Part shown: in pieces, positions 26,604 to 34,575 of the stretch
Position numbering within the stretch: the stretch's first letter is position 1
How the letters are laid out: each line of letters starts with the position of its first letter
Assembly (NCBI GenBank): GCA_016931915.1
Contig: JAFGDU010000097.1
Span: forward strand, 1-64,000
Direction: 5' to 3'
Length of the DNA stretch: 64,000 nucleotides
Source: Actinomycetota bacterium
GTDB taxonomy: Bacteria; Actinomycetota; Geothermincolia; Geothermincolales; RBG-13-55-18
Position numbers and translations under genes: made by a program
Notes under the pieces: generated by a model
The model's database searches: none
The model's input: only the letters and a program-made list of their open reading frames with translations
What the model was told of the DNA's origin: nothing

Positions 26604-27749
26604 ATGGAACCTGCAGCCATTGTCGGCGTTGGCATGACGCAGATCAAGAGGGAGAGGAAGGCGGACGGGTTTGCGGACCTGGTCTACGAGGCCTCCCGCG
26701 CGGCGCTGGACGATGCGGGCATGACCATCGAGCAGATTGACAACGTCATCACCGTCTCCAACGACTTCTTCGACGGGCGCACCATCTCCTCCATGGCCAT
26801 CCAGGACGCCTGCGGCTCCTTCGACAAGAACGTTTCCACCGTCGAGGGAGACGGGACCTTCGGGGCGTTCTACGGCCTCATGCGCATCCTCTCGGGGAGC
26901 TACGGCACCACCCTGGTGTGCGCGCATCACAAGGGCTCGGAGAGCGAGATGGCCCTCATCACCAACGCCATGTTCGATCCCATCTACGCGAGGTTCCTGG
27001 GCATAGATGCCGTAACCTCCTCGGCCCTGCAGGCCAGGGCATACATGGCAAAGTACGGCATAACGGAGGAACAGTGCGCCATGGTGTCGGTGAAGAACCA
27101 CGGCAACGCCTTTGCAAACCACGTGGCCCAGCTCCCACTGGAGCTCACGGTGGAGGAGGTCATGTCCTCGCCTTATATCGCCGATCCCATCAAGCTCCTG
27201 GACTGCTGCCCCATATCCGACGGGGCCGCGACCGTCATCCTGGCTTCCGGGGAGAGGGCGAAGAAGATAACGGATAAACCAGTGTGGGTAAAAGGAGTGG
27301 CCCACTGCAGTTCCGCCTACCACCTGGGCGACATGGATCTCCATAACGTAAGCGCCCTGGAGGAAGCGGCGAAAAAGGCTTACTCCATGGCGGGCATCGG
27401 AGATCCAAAAAAAGATATCGACCTGGTGGAGCTCTACGACGCCTTCAGCTACATGGAACCGCTGTGGCTGGAGGGCCTGGGCTTCTGCGAGCGGGGAGGC
27501 GGAGGTGAGCTCACCGCATCAGGGAAGACGGCAACAGGCGGCGAGCTGCCGGTGAACGCCTCGGGGGGCTGCCTCTCCGGCAACCCGATCCTGGTGGCGG
27601 GGCTCAACCGCATCATCGAGGCCGCCCTGCAGATCAGGGGTGACGCCGGCGAGCACCAGGTAGACGGCGTGAAGACCGCCCTGGCCCATGGCATCAACGG
27701 GCCGTGCGGTCAATCGCACTGCGTGTGGATCCTGGGAGGTGAGAAGTAA
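26604..27749 (+). CDS. thiolase-superfamily protein lacking the catalytic Cys and His, copy 1
   Basis: 381 residues of the SCP-x/Ltp type: AAIVGVGMTQIKRE, an N-terminal fold ending ILSGSYGTTLVCAHHKG, LLDCCPISDGAATVIL and the C-terminal LVELYDAFSYMEPLWLEGLG. Where thiolases have the nucleophile ('CaSG') this protein has VEGDGTFGA, with Gly84 at the Cys position. Where they have GHP it has NASGGCLSGNP, with Asn for the catalytic His. A thiolytic mechanism is therefore unlikely; a retro-aldol role like Ltp2, or a structural role, is possible. It shares a TAATG overlap with copy 2 and follows the DUF35 gene directly. Confidence 0.88.
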   Translation: MEPAAIVGVGMTQIKRERKADGFADLVYEASRAALDDAGMTIEQIDNVITVSNDFFDGRTISSMAIQDACGSFDKNVSTVEGDGTFGAFYGLMRILSGSYGTTLVCAHHKGSESEMALITNAMFDPIYARFLGIDAVTSSALQARAYMAKYGITEEQCAMVSVKNHGNAFANHVAQLPLELTVEEVMSSPYIADPIKLLDCCPISDGAATVILASGERAKKITDKPVWVKGVAHCSSAYHLGDMDLHNVSALEEAAKKAYSMAGIGDPKKDIDLVELYDAFSYMEPLWLEGLGFCERGGGGELTASGKTATGGELPVNASGGCLSGNPILVAGLNRIIEAALQIRGDAGEHQVDGVKTALAHGINGPCGQSHCVWILGGEK

Positions 27750-28936
27750 TGGGCAAGCGAGTAGCGATAACCGGCGTGGGCATGACCCACCAGCGTTCGG
27801 CCCGCCCGGACGTCACCGGGCAGGAGCTCATCAACGAGGCGGTGCGCATGGCCCTGGACGATGCCGGTATGACGCGTAAGGACATCGACGCCATCGTCAT
27901 CGGCAACATGGACCACTTCGAGGGCATCAATTACGTGGATACCTGGTCTGTGGACGGCAGCGGCGGCCTCATGAAACCGATCATGAAACTGACCACCGGC
28001 GGCACCACCGGTTCCACCGTGGCCATGGGCGCCTATTACCACGTGGCTTCCGGCCTCTTCGACCGGGTGCTGGCCATCGGGTGGGAGAAGAACTCGGAGT
28101 CCGATACCACCGGCGCCATCATCACCGCCTTCGATCCTTTCTGGGACCGTCCCATATTTGCGGGAGCCGTGGCCGGACTGGCCATGGAGGCTACCGCCTA
28201 CATGCAGGAAACCGGTGCCACCGAGGAGGACGCGGCCTACGTGGCGGTGCGCGAACGCACGCACGCCCTCAACAACCCCTACGCCCACCTGCATATCAAC
28301 ATGACCATTGCGGACGTCATGAACTCCCCCTACCTGTCGTGGCCGGTGAAGATGGGGGACATGTGCCCCCGCACCGACGGGGCCTGTGCCCTGGTCTTCA
28401 CCTCCGAGGATGCGGTAGCCGATACCCCCCGTAAACCCGCCTGGATACTGGGCGTCGCCGACCGCCACCTCTGGGCCTACACCAGCGATCCCTACCTGGA
28501 CTTCAAGACCGGCGAGGGGTGGTTCCCGGCCATGCAGAAATCCTCGCAGGATGTCTACGACAAGGTGGGCATCACCGATCCCCTGGAACAGTTCGACGTG
28601 GCCGAACTGTATCTGCCGTATTCCTTCGCCGGACTGCGTTACATGGAGTCCCTGGGGTTCTGCGCCAAGGGCGGGGCGCCCGAGCTGACGCGGGCCGGTA
28701 CCTTCGACATGGGCGGCAAATGTCCGGTGAATCCCTCCGGCGGGGTTATGTCCTCCAACGCCATCGGGGCCACCGCTCTCATCAGGGTGGCGGAATGCGC
28801 CTGGCAGATCCAGGGTCGGGCGGGCGAGCGCCAGGTCCCCGACGTCAAGCTGGCCCTGGCCACGGGGTTCGGCGGCTGCTTCTGGTCCGACGTGCTGGTC
28901 CTGGGCAAAGAGAAACCGGAAAAGGCCAGGGGGTGA
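27749..28936 (+). CDS. thiolase-superfamily protein lacking the catalytic Cys and His, copy 2
   Basis: 395 residues, same family as the previous gene but quite diverged. VAITGVGMTHQRSA starts the fold. KLTTGGTTGSTVAMGAYYH occupies the nucleophile loop with Gly85 in place of Cys. NPSGGVMSSNAIGATAL replaces GHP with SNA, so His is again Asn. PRTDGACALVFTSEDA and VAELYLPYSFAGLRYMESLG are conserved family features. It probably pairs with copy 1 and/or the DUF35 protein encoded six bases downstream to make a heteromeric enzyme. An alternative is that one copy is catalytic through other residues and the other is a scaffold. Confidence 0.88.
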   Translation: MGKRVAITGVGMTHQRSARPDVTGQELINEAVRMALDDAGMTRKDIDAIVIGNMDHFEGINYVDTWSVDGSGGLMKPIMKLTTGGTTGSTVAMGAYYHVASGLFDRVLAIGWEKNSESDTTGAIITAFDPFWDRPIFAGAVAGLAMEATAYMQETGATEEDAAYVAVRERTHALNNPYAHLHINMTIADVMNSPYLSWPVKMGDMCPRTDGACALVFTSEDAVADTPRKPAWILGVADRHLWAYTSDPYLDFKTGEGWFPAMQKSSQDVYDKVGITDPLEQFDVAELYLPYSFAGLRYMESLGFCAKGGAPELTRAGTFDMGGKCPVNPSGGVMSSNAIGATALIRVAECAWQIQGRAGERQVPDVKLALATGFGGCFWSDVLVLGKEKPEKARG

Positions 28937-28941
28937 AAGAG

Positions 28942-29409
28942 ATGAATGAGGAGAAAAAGGACCTCATCACGCTGGAGAGCGGCGAGATGGCGCAGCCATT
29001 CCGCTGGGCAGCTGGAGCATACGGCTCCAAGTTCCTCACCGAGCTGCGCGACAACAAGAAGTTCGTGGGAGCGAAGTGCCCCAAGTGCGGCAAGGTCTAC
29101 GTACCACCGCGCCGGGTATGCGGCCCATGTTTCGAGGAGCTGACAGAGCTGGTGCCGGTATCGGACGAGGGAGAGATAGTCACCTGGACCGTGGTCAGTT
29201 TCGGTTTCGTCGACCCCGCCACCGGTATGCAGAAGCCCGTGCCGTACTGCTACGCTGCCATCATGCTGGACGGGTCGGACACCGTGCTGCTGCATTTCGT
29301 GGACGAGACCGACCCGGAGAAGATCAAGATCGGGGCGCGGGTGAAAGCGGTCTTCGAGGAAGAGCGCACCGGCAGCCTCCTGGATATCAAACACTTTGAA
29401 TTAGTCTGA
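28942..29409 (+). CDS. DUF35 OB-fold / zinc-ribbon protein (thiolase partner), copy 2
   Basis: 155 residues. PFRWAAGAYGSKFLTELRDN, zinc ribbon CPKC ... CGPC (KCPKCGKVYVPPRRVCGPC without its first residue), then the OB fold (EGEIVTWTVVSFGF, PYCYAAIMLDGSDTVLLHFV). Same family as the protein at 26124, so the operon carries two DUF35-thiolase sets in mirror order (DUF35, thiolase, thiolase, DUF35). The start is ATG 28942, five bases after the thiolase stop. Its stop codon is part of the first copy of a 15-bp triple repeat. Confidence 0.88.
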   Translation: MNEEKKDLITLESGEMAQPFRWAAGAYGSKFLTELRDNKKFVGAKCPKCGKVYVPPRRVCGPCFEELTELVPVSDEGEIVTWTVVSFGFVDPATGMQKPVPYCYAAIMLDGSDTVLLHFVDETDPEKIKIGARVKAVFEEERTGSLLDIKHFELV

Positions 29410-29470
29410 AGTCTGAAGCACGAATAGTCTGAAGTCTGAGGTCTGAAGCGTCAAATAGTCTGAAGTCTGA
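29402..29470. repeat. three perfect copies of a 15-bp repeat
   Basis: tagtctgaagtctga occurs exactly at 29402-29416, 29425-29439 and 29456-29470, with a related gtctgaggtctgaag between. The first copy overlaps the last codons and stop of the DUF35 gene. Spacing is 23 and 31 bases. Could be slippage-generated microsatellite or a protein-binding array ahead of the crotonase gene. Confidence 0.7.
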
Positions 29471-29541
29471 AGGGGTGCCGCTGGCGGCAGGCTATACGAT
29501 GAGGACCAGAGAACGGATGTGAAAAGACAGGGAGGTTTCAC

Positions 29542-30315
29542 ATGGGATCCGAGAACTTCAGGATCGAGAAACAGGACGGGATCGCGCGCTGCACCATGAA
29601 GGGGCCGAACATGAACTCCCTGAGCAACGTGATGCTCCCGGCCCTGATGGAAGGCATGAGGTCCGTCCTGGACGACGACGAGGTGAGGGTCATCGTCCTG
29701 CGCGGAGACGAGGGGAATTTCTGCACTGGAGCGGACCTCACCACCATGGGGGACAAGATGGACCCGGCCATGCTCTGCGCAGGCATGCGTGCGATGGGGG
29801 ATTTCGTCTACGAGATACACGAGGGACCCAAGCCTGTCATCGCCGAGGTGGACGGCTGGGCGGTGGGGGGAGGATTCGGGCTGGCCATGGCCGCCGACAT
29901 CACCTATGCCACGGAGAGGGCGCGCTTCTTCCTCAGCTGGACGAAGCTCTCGATCCTGCCCGACTTCGGCTCCGCCTACTTCCTCACCCGCAGGGTGGGG
30001 CTGTCCATCGCCAAGGAGCTTGCCCTGACGGCGGCCATCATCGATGCCGATGAAGCGCTGCGCATCGGGCTCATCAACCGCGTGGTCCCGCACGAGGAGA
30101 TATCGGATGCGGTCATGAAGCTGGCCGGCAAGCTGGCGCGCCGCACCCCGAACGTCCTCGCCACGACCAAGCGCTGGCTCAACACCGGACACCAGGTGGA
30201 CCTGCAGACCTTCCTGGACCTGGAGGCATACTCGCAGGCACTGGCCGTTGTCACCCCGGAGCACGACGAAGCCATCAAGGAATTCTTCTCAAAACGCTCA
30301 GGATCTAAGGAATAG
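29542..30315 (+). CDS. enoyl-CoA hydratase/isomerase family protein
   Basis: 257 residues, crotonase fold. The CoA-binding/oxyanion motifs are FCTGADLTTMG and VDGWAVGGGFGLAMAADI. In the region that holds the second hydratase glutamate, the protein has LSILPDFGSAYFLTRRVG. A 'pD.G....L.r.vG' pattern is typical of isomerases (PaaG-like, catalytic Asp) rather than of hydratases. A double-bond isomerase is therefore at least as likely as a hydratase. It belongs to the operon, 132 bp after the second DUF35 gene. Ribosome binding site ggaggt before ATG 29542. Confidence 0.88.
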   Translation: MGSENFRIEKQDGIARCTMKGPNMNSLSNVMLPALMEGMRSVLDDDEVRVIVLRGDEGNFCTGADLTTMGDKMDPAMLCAGMRAMGDFVYEIHEGPKPVIAEVDGWAVGGGFGLAMAADITYATERARFFLSWTKLSILPDFGSAYFLTRRVGLSIAKELALTAAIIDADEALRIGLINRVVPHEEISDAVMKLAGKLARRTPNVLATTKRWLNTGHQVDLQTFLDLEAYSQALAVVTPEHDEAIKEFFSKRSGSKE

Positions 30316-30323
30316 GCACGAGA

Positions 30324-30558
30324 GTATGCATCGCGAAAGCCAGGTTTTTCGCGAAGCGGAAAACCGTGTTGCGAGGAGGCGAAGCCGACGTGGCAAGCTC
30401 GATTGAGTACCACCTTTCGCATGAGGGACCTCTGACGCAGCGGTGTCCCAGCGCCTGGACCATTGATTATTCGGCGTGTCAGCGCCTCCACATTTCCATG
30501 TGGAGGCCTGATACCCGTCTTCTATCCATGGAGGCCTGGCACCTGTACGCAACGGAAG
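30324..30558. repeat. compound interspersed repeat (modules A and B), copy 1
   Basis: The 276-bp gap before the next gene is filled by repeat modules also found elsewhere in the window. Module A (30366-30409) contains gttgcgaggaggcgaagccg and the following acgtggcaagctcgattgag; it recurs at 34355-34399. Module B (30482-30519) has a perfect hairpin, cctccacat..atgtggagg, followed by cctgatacccgtc, and then ggcctggcacctgtacgc (30532-30549). Variants occur at 34471-34547, 38836-38880, 44268-44331 (inverted) and 59545-59626. No coding potential. Confidence 0.75.
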
Positions 30559-30591
30559 AGAGATAAGGCTTAGTATCAGGGAGAGGTTGCT

Positions 30592-31575
30592 TTGTTCAAG
30601 ACACGCATAACCGAGCTTTTCGGCATAGAGTACCCCGTCGTCGGGGGATGCATGCAGTGGATCACCGGCCCGGAATTCACCGCGGTGGTGAGCAACGCCG
30701 GCGCCCTGGGAATCATGTCGTCCGCGATGTTCCCCACCCAGGAGGAATTCCATGCGGCCCTGCGCAAACTGAAGGGGCTCACCTCGCAGCCCTTCGCCGT
30801 CAACCTCAACCTCTTCCCGGCCCTGCGTCCCATCGATAACGACCTCTACGTGGACGTGATCCTGGAGGAGGGCGGGGTGGGGATCGTGGAGACCAGCGGC
30901 GCCCGGCCGCCGGCGGAGCTTCTCGCCAGGCTCAAGGACGGCGGGATAAAGCTCATGCATAAGTGCACCTCCGTGCACCATGCCGCGGTCGCGGAGGAGA
31001 TGGGTTACGACGCGGTGACTGTCTTCGGCAGCGAGGGAGGGGGCCATATCGGGGACGCCGGTTTGACCTTCCTCTCCATGGTGCCGCGCGCGGCCGACGT
31101 GCTGCGCATACCGGTGATAGCCGCCGGGGGCATCGCCGACGGCAGGGGGCTGGCGGCGGCACTGGCCCTGGGAGCGCACGGCGCGCTCATCGGCACCAGG
31201 CTGCTCCTCTCCGAGGAATGCCCCATCCACGACGGTGTCAAGCGCGCCCTGCTGGACGCGTGCGAGACCGACACCGTGACCGTGCTGGGGACGGTGCACA
31301 ATAATCTCAGGGTATGGAAGAACCTGGCAGCCGAGAAGACGGTGGAGCTCGAGGCCTCGGGCGCTCCCTTCGAGGAGATAATCAAGGTGGTGGCGGGCGC
31401 CCTTACCCGCAGCATGTTCGAGACGGGTGACCCGGACGGCGGGATCATCACCTGCAGCCAGGACATAGGGATAATCAGCGAGATAAAAACGGTCGCAGAG
31501 ATCGTGACCGACATGGTACAAGAAGCCGAGGCGGTTGCGGGTCAGCTGGCCGCGGGAGATGTGACGGAAAGATAA
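30592..31575 (+). CDS. nitronate monooxygenase-like FMN protein (NPD family)
   Basis: 327 residues, TIM-barrel FMN protein. ITELFGIEYPVVGGCMQWIT at the N-terminus, AVNLNLFPALRPID, LMHKCTSVHHAAVAEEMGYD, the flavin-phosphate and catalytic-His motif FGSEGGGHIGD, and PVIAAGGIADGRGLAAALAL with ALIGTRLL. These match 2-nitropropane dioxygenase/nitronate monooxygenase-like proteins. The family also includes enoyl reductases such as FabK, so in this cluster an enoyl-reductase role is possible. Start TTG 30592, preceded by gggagagg. The next gene follows after 14 bp. Confidence 0.85.
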   Translation: MFKTRITELFGIEYPVVGGCMQWITGPEFTAVVSNAGALGIMSSAMFPTQEEFHAALRKLKGLTSQPFAVNLNLFPALRPIDNDLYVDVILEEGGVGIVETSGARPPAELLARLKDGGIKLMHKCTSVHHAAVAEEMGYDAVTVFGSEGGGHIGDAGLTFLSMVPRAADVLRIPVIAAGGIADGRGLAAALALGAHGALIGTRLLLSEECPIHDGVKRALLDACETDTVTVLGTVHNNLRVWKNLAAEKTVELEASGAPFEEIIKVVAGALTRSMFETGDPDGGIITCSQDIGIISEIKTVAEIVTDMVQEAEAVAGQLAAGDVTER

Positions 31576-31589
31576 AGGGAGGGTACGAG

Positions 31590-34211
31590 ATGAAAGATTA
31601 TGACGTTGTGGTGATCGGCGCCGGTCTGGGAGGCCTCTCGTCGGCCGCCTTCCTGGCCAAGGCGGGCAAGAAGGTGCTCCTGCTGGAGCGCCATTACGTG
31701 CCCGGCGGGTACGCTTCGTCCTTCCTGCGGGGGCGTTTCGAGTTCGAGATCTCCCTGCACGAGCTCTCCGGCCTGGGGGACGAGGACAACCCGGGGCCGC
31801 TGTGGAAACTGCTCAGCGAGGTGGACGTCACCCGCAGGGTGGATTTCCTGCGCATACCGGAGTTCTACCGCTGCGTGCTGCCGGACGTGGACTTCGTGGT
31901 GCCCATCGGGCGCGAGAACTTCGAGGAAGCCATGGCCGAGTACTTCCCGGCGGACGCCGAGGGCATCAGGGAGTTCACGGACGTCATGTTCAAGTTCGCC
32001 CAGGAGGCGCTGCGCGCCAACCGCGTGGGCATGAAGATGGTCATGGAACACCAGGAGGAATTCCCCACCCTGCTCGCCTACTTCGGCAAGAGCCTGCAGG
32101 AGGTCATGGGCGAGTTCATTAAAGACGAGAGGGCGCGCACGGTGCTCAACGTGATTTGCGGCTACTACTGCAACCCCCCTTCCACGCTGTCCTTCATGAC
32201 CTACGCCCTGGGGACGGTGAGCTACCTCCGCTTCGGCCCCTGGCATGTGAAGGGCAAGAGCCAGGCCCTCTCGCAGGCCTTCGTCGACTCCATCGAGGAC
32301 ATGGGCGGAGAGGTGTGGCTGCGCAACGGGGCGCAGCGCATCCTCAGCGAGGGCGGCAAGGTCAGGGGAGTGGTGGCCCAGGACGGCACGGAGATACTGT
32401 GCCCCACCGTGGTCAGCAACGCCAACCCTTACGCGACGTGCCTCGAGCTCGTCGGGCGGGAGAACACGCCCGACTGGTATCTCAGGCGGCTCGGCGCCTG
32501 GTCGGGAGGGGCCTCCACGGTAAACCTCTACCTGGGTGTGGACTGCCCCCACGAGGACCTGGGATTGGGGCACCACGAGACCTTCTACAGCGACAACTAC
32601 GATGTAGACAGCAACTGGAAAAAGATGAATGTCATCGCCGTAACCGCCTACAACTCCATCGACCCTACCTTTTCGCCCCCTGGTACCTCCAACCTGGTGT
32701 GCACCTCTATCGCCTTCTCGGAGCCGTGGCTGAAGGTCCCGCCCTCCGAGTACGCGGACGCCAAGCACCGCGTGGCGGACCGCGCCTTGAACCTGGCGGA
32801 GAACGTGGCCCCCGGCCTGCGCGACCACATCGAGGTCATCGAGGTAGCCACGCCGCTCACCAACATCCGCTACTCCCGCAACGTGGGCGGCAGCATCATA
32901 GGCTTCGACGAGACCTTCGCCGGGACCGGCCTGGTGCGCATGCCCGCGACCGGGCCGCTGCAGGGCCTGTATTTCTCCGGGGCCTGGGTCAACATCGGCG
33001 GCGGGTACGAGCCCTCCCTGTACTCCGGCTTCCTCACCTCGCGCAAGGTGCTCGAGGATATGGAGGCCGGGGGCGCCGGGCCCGCGGCCATCGAGAAACT
33101 CCAGAAAGACCTCGAGAAACAGGTGGAGGGGATGGAACTCCCGGACAGCCCCACCACCCGGGTGGAGCAGGCGCTGGCCGGCCTCCACCCCGACCGCGTC
33201 CAGTTGCAGGTGTCCGAGGTCATCGAGGATACGGCCAGCACCAGGACCCTGCGCATGAAGGCGGCGGAGGGAGAACTGCCCTGGTTCCGGGCCGGCCAGT
33301 ACGTGAACCTCTTCTGCGAGGTGGAGGGAGTACTGACCTCCCGGCCATATTCCATCGCCTCGGCGCCGGGGGCGGGATTCTGGGACATCACCGTGCGGCA
33401 CATGACCGACGGCTTCGTATCCGACTACCTTCTCCACGAGGTGAAGGCGGGAGACCGCTTCGAGTCCACGGGGCCCTTCGGGAGCTTCTACTACGAGCCC
33501 CTCATGGACACGGGCGACCTGGTGTTTCTTGCCGGGGGCAGCGGCATCACCCCCTTCGCCTCCATCATCCGCGAGGCGGCTGAGAAGGGCTCGGGCCTGA
33601 AGATGCATCTCATCTACGGCAGCAGGGATCCAGCGGACATCATCTTCGGGGAGGAGATGAAGGAGCTGGAGAAAAAGCTCCCCGACCTCAAGGTGGACTA
33701 CGTCATCTCCGAGCCTCCCGAGGACTGGGCGGGGATGTGCGGTCTCCTGGACGCGCAGATGATCTCCGACCTCGTGGGCAAGGTGGAGGGCAAGACCTTC
33801 TTTATCTGCGGCCCGGCCCAGATGTACGTGCTCTGCGAGGGGGCTCTGGAGTCCCTGGGAGTGCCGGGGCGGAGGATACGCCGAGAGGCATACGGTCCCC
33901 CCGCCGATATAACCTCGGAGCCGGGATGGCCGGGAGCCGACCCCGATGCCGTCTTCGAGGTGAGCGAGGAGCGCACGGGAAAGACATTCCAGGCGCGCGC
34001 GGGTGAGCCGCTCATGAACTCGCTGGAGCGGGCGGGTATCGTGGTGGAGGCCGTGTGCCGGGCCGGCGAGTGCTCGGTCTGCCGCACCCGCCTCATCTCC
34101 GGCAAGGTCTTCGTTCCGGAGCGGGTGCTCAAGCGCCAGGTGGATGCGGTGGCCGGATACATCCACCCCTGCATGAGCTACCCACTAGAGAACCTAAGGA
34201 TACGCATTTAA
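31590..34211 (+). CDS. phytoene-desaturase-like flavoprotein fused to an NADH:flavin:[2Fe-2S] reductase
   Basis: 873 residues with two enzymes in one chain. Residues ~1-500 form a CrtI/RetSat-type amine-oxidase-fold flavoprotein: DVVVIGAGLGGLSSAAFLAK, LLLERHYVPGGYASSF, and near the end YFSGAWVNIGGGYEPSLYSG. After a helical linker, residues ~535-780 are a ferredoxin-NADP reductase-type module with FAD motif RPYSIAS (~584), NAD motif AGGSGITPF (~648) and FICGPAQMY. The last ~100 residues are a plant-type [2Fe-2S] ferredoxin with Cys823, 828, 831 and 861 (CRAGECSVC ... C). This suggests NADH-driven electron delivery to the desaturase-like centre, i.e. a self-sufficient double-bond reductase; the substrate is unknown. 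Confidence 0.88.
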   Translation: MKDYDVVVIGAGLGGLSSAAFLAKAGKKVLLLERHYVPGGYASSFLRGRFEFEISLHELSGLGDEDNPGPLWKLLSEVDVTRRVDFLRIPEFYRCVLPDVDFVVPIGRENFEEAMAEYFPADAEGIREFTDVMFKFAQEALRANRVGMKMVMEHQEEFPTLLAYFGKSLQEVMGEFIKDERARTVLNVICGYYCNPPSTLSFMTYALGTVSYLRFGPWHVKGKSQALSQAFVDSIEDMGGEVWLRNGAQRILSEGGKVRGVVAQDGTEILCPTVVSNANPYATCLELVGRENTPDWYLRRLGAWSGGASTVNLYLGVDCPHEDLGLGHHETFYSDNYDVDSNWKKMNVIAVTAYNSIDPTFSPPGTSNLVCTSIAFSEPWLKVPPSEYADAKHRVADRALNLAENVAPGLRDHIEVIEVATPLTNIRYSRNVGGSIIGFDETFAGTGLVRMPATGPLQGLYFSGAWVNIGGGYEPSLYSGFLTSRKVLEDMEAGGAGPAAIEKLQKDLEKQVEGMELPDSPTTRVEQALAGLHPDRVQLQVSEVIEDTASTRTLRMKAAEGELPWFRAGQYVNLFCEVEGVLTSRPYSIASAPGAGFWDITVRHMTDGFVSDYLLHEVKAGDRFESTGPFGSFYYEPLMDTGDLVFLAGGSGITPFASIIREAAEKGSGLKMHLIYGSRDPADIIFGEEMKELEKKLPDLKVDYVISEPPEDWAGMCGLLDAQMISDLVGKVEGKTFFICGPAQMYVLCEGALESLGVPGRRIRREAYGPPADITSEPGWPGADPDAVFEVSEERTGKTFQARAGEPLMNSLERAGIVVEAVCRAGECSVCRTRLISGKVFVPERVLKRQVDAVAGYIHPCMSYPLENLRIRI

Positions 34212-34225
34212 CAAGAGGTATCGAT

Positions 34226-34547
34226 AGTATGCATCGCGTAAGTCAGACTGCTCGCGCAGCGAGAAGTCAGATTGTGAGGAGCGAAGCGACGTGGCAACCT
34301 CGATCAAGCAATAGGCAACGACAGAAAGTGGATCGCCTATGCGAAGCGGAAAACCGTGTTGCGAGGAGGCGGAGCCGACGTGGCAAGCTCGATTGAGTAT
34401 TGCGTTTCGACTGTAAAGCCCGCAATGGGTGACGCGATGGTGCCTGTGCCGAGCGAAGTGAGGTATCCCAGCGCCTCCACATTTCCATGTGGGGGCCTGA
34501 TACCCGTCTCATATCCATTGAGGCCTGGCACGTGTACGCAACGGAAG
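34226..34547. repeat. compound interspersed repeat (modules A and B), copy 2
   Basis: The 364-bp gap after the fusion gene holds no gene. It contains a diverged module A (34271-34303, with gaggagcgaagcgacgtggc), a second module A (34355-34399) nearly identical to that at 30366, an insertion of ~70 bases with gccgagcgaagtgaggtatc, and module B with its hairpin cctccacat..atgtggggg (34471-34505) and ggcctggcacgtgtacgc (34522-34539). The order A-B is the same as at 30324-30558, so the two are copies of one composite element. Confidence 0.75.
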
Positions 34548-34575
34548 AAGATGCCATAGAAAAGGAGGTCGGGTT

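Noticed and set aside
26604-28936. Annotating the pair simply as acetyl-CoA acetyltransferases
   Set aside because: Neither has the nucleophilic Cys or the GHP His, so that name would claim a reaction they probably cannot perform.
31542-34166. 874-codon minus-strand open frame opposite the fusion gene
   Set aside because: A product of high GC and codon bias on the coding strand; the plus-strand frame shows intact enzyme motifs throughout.
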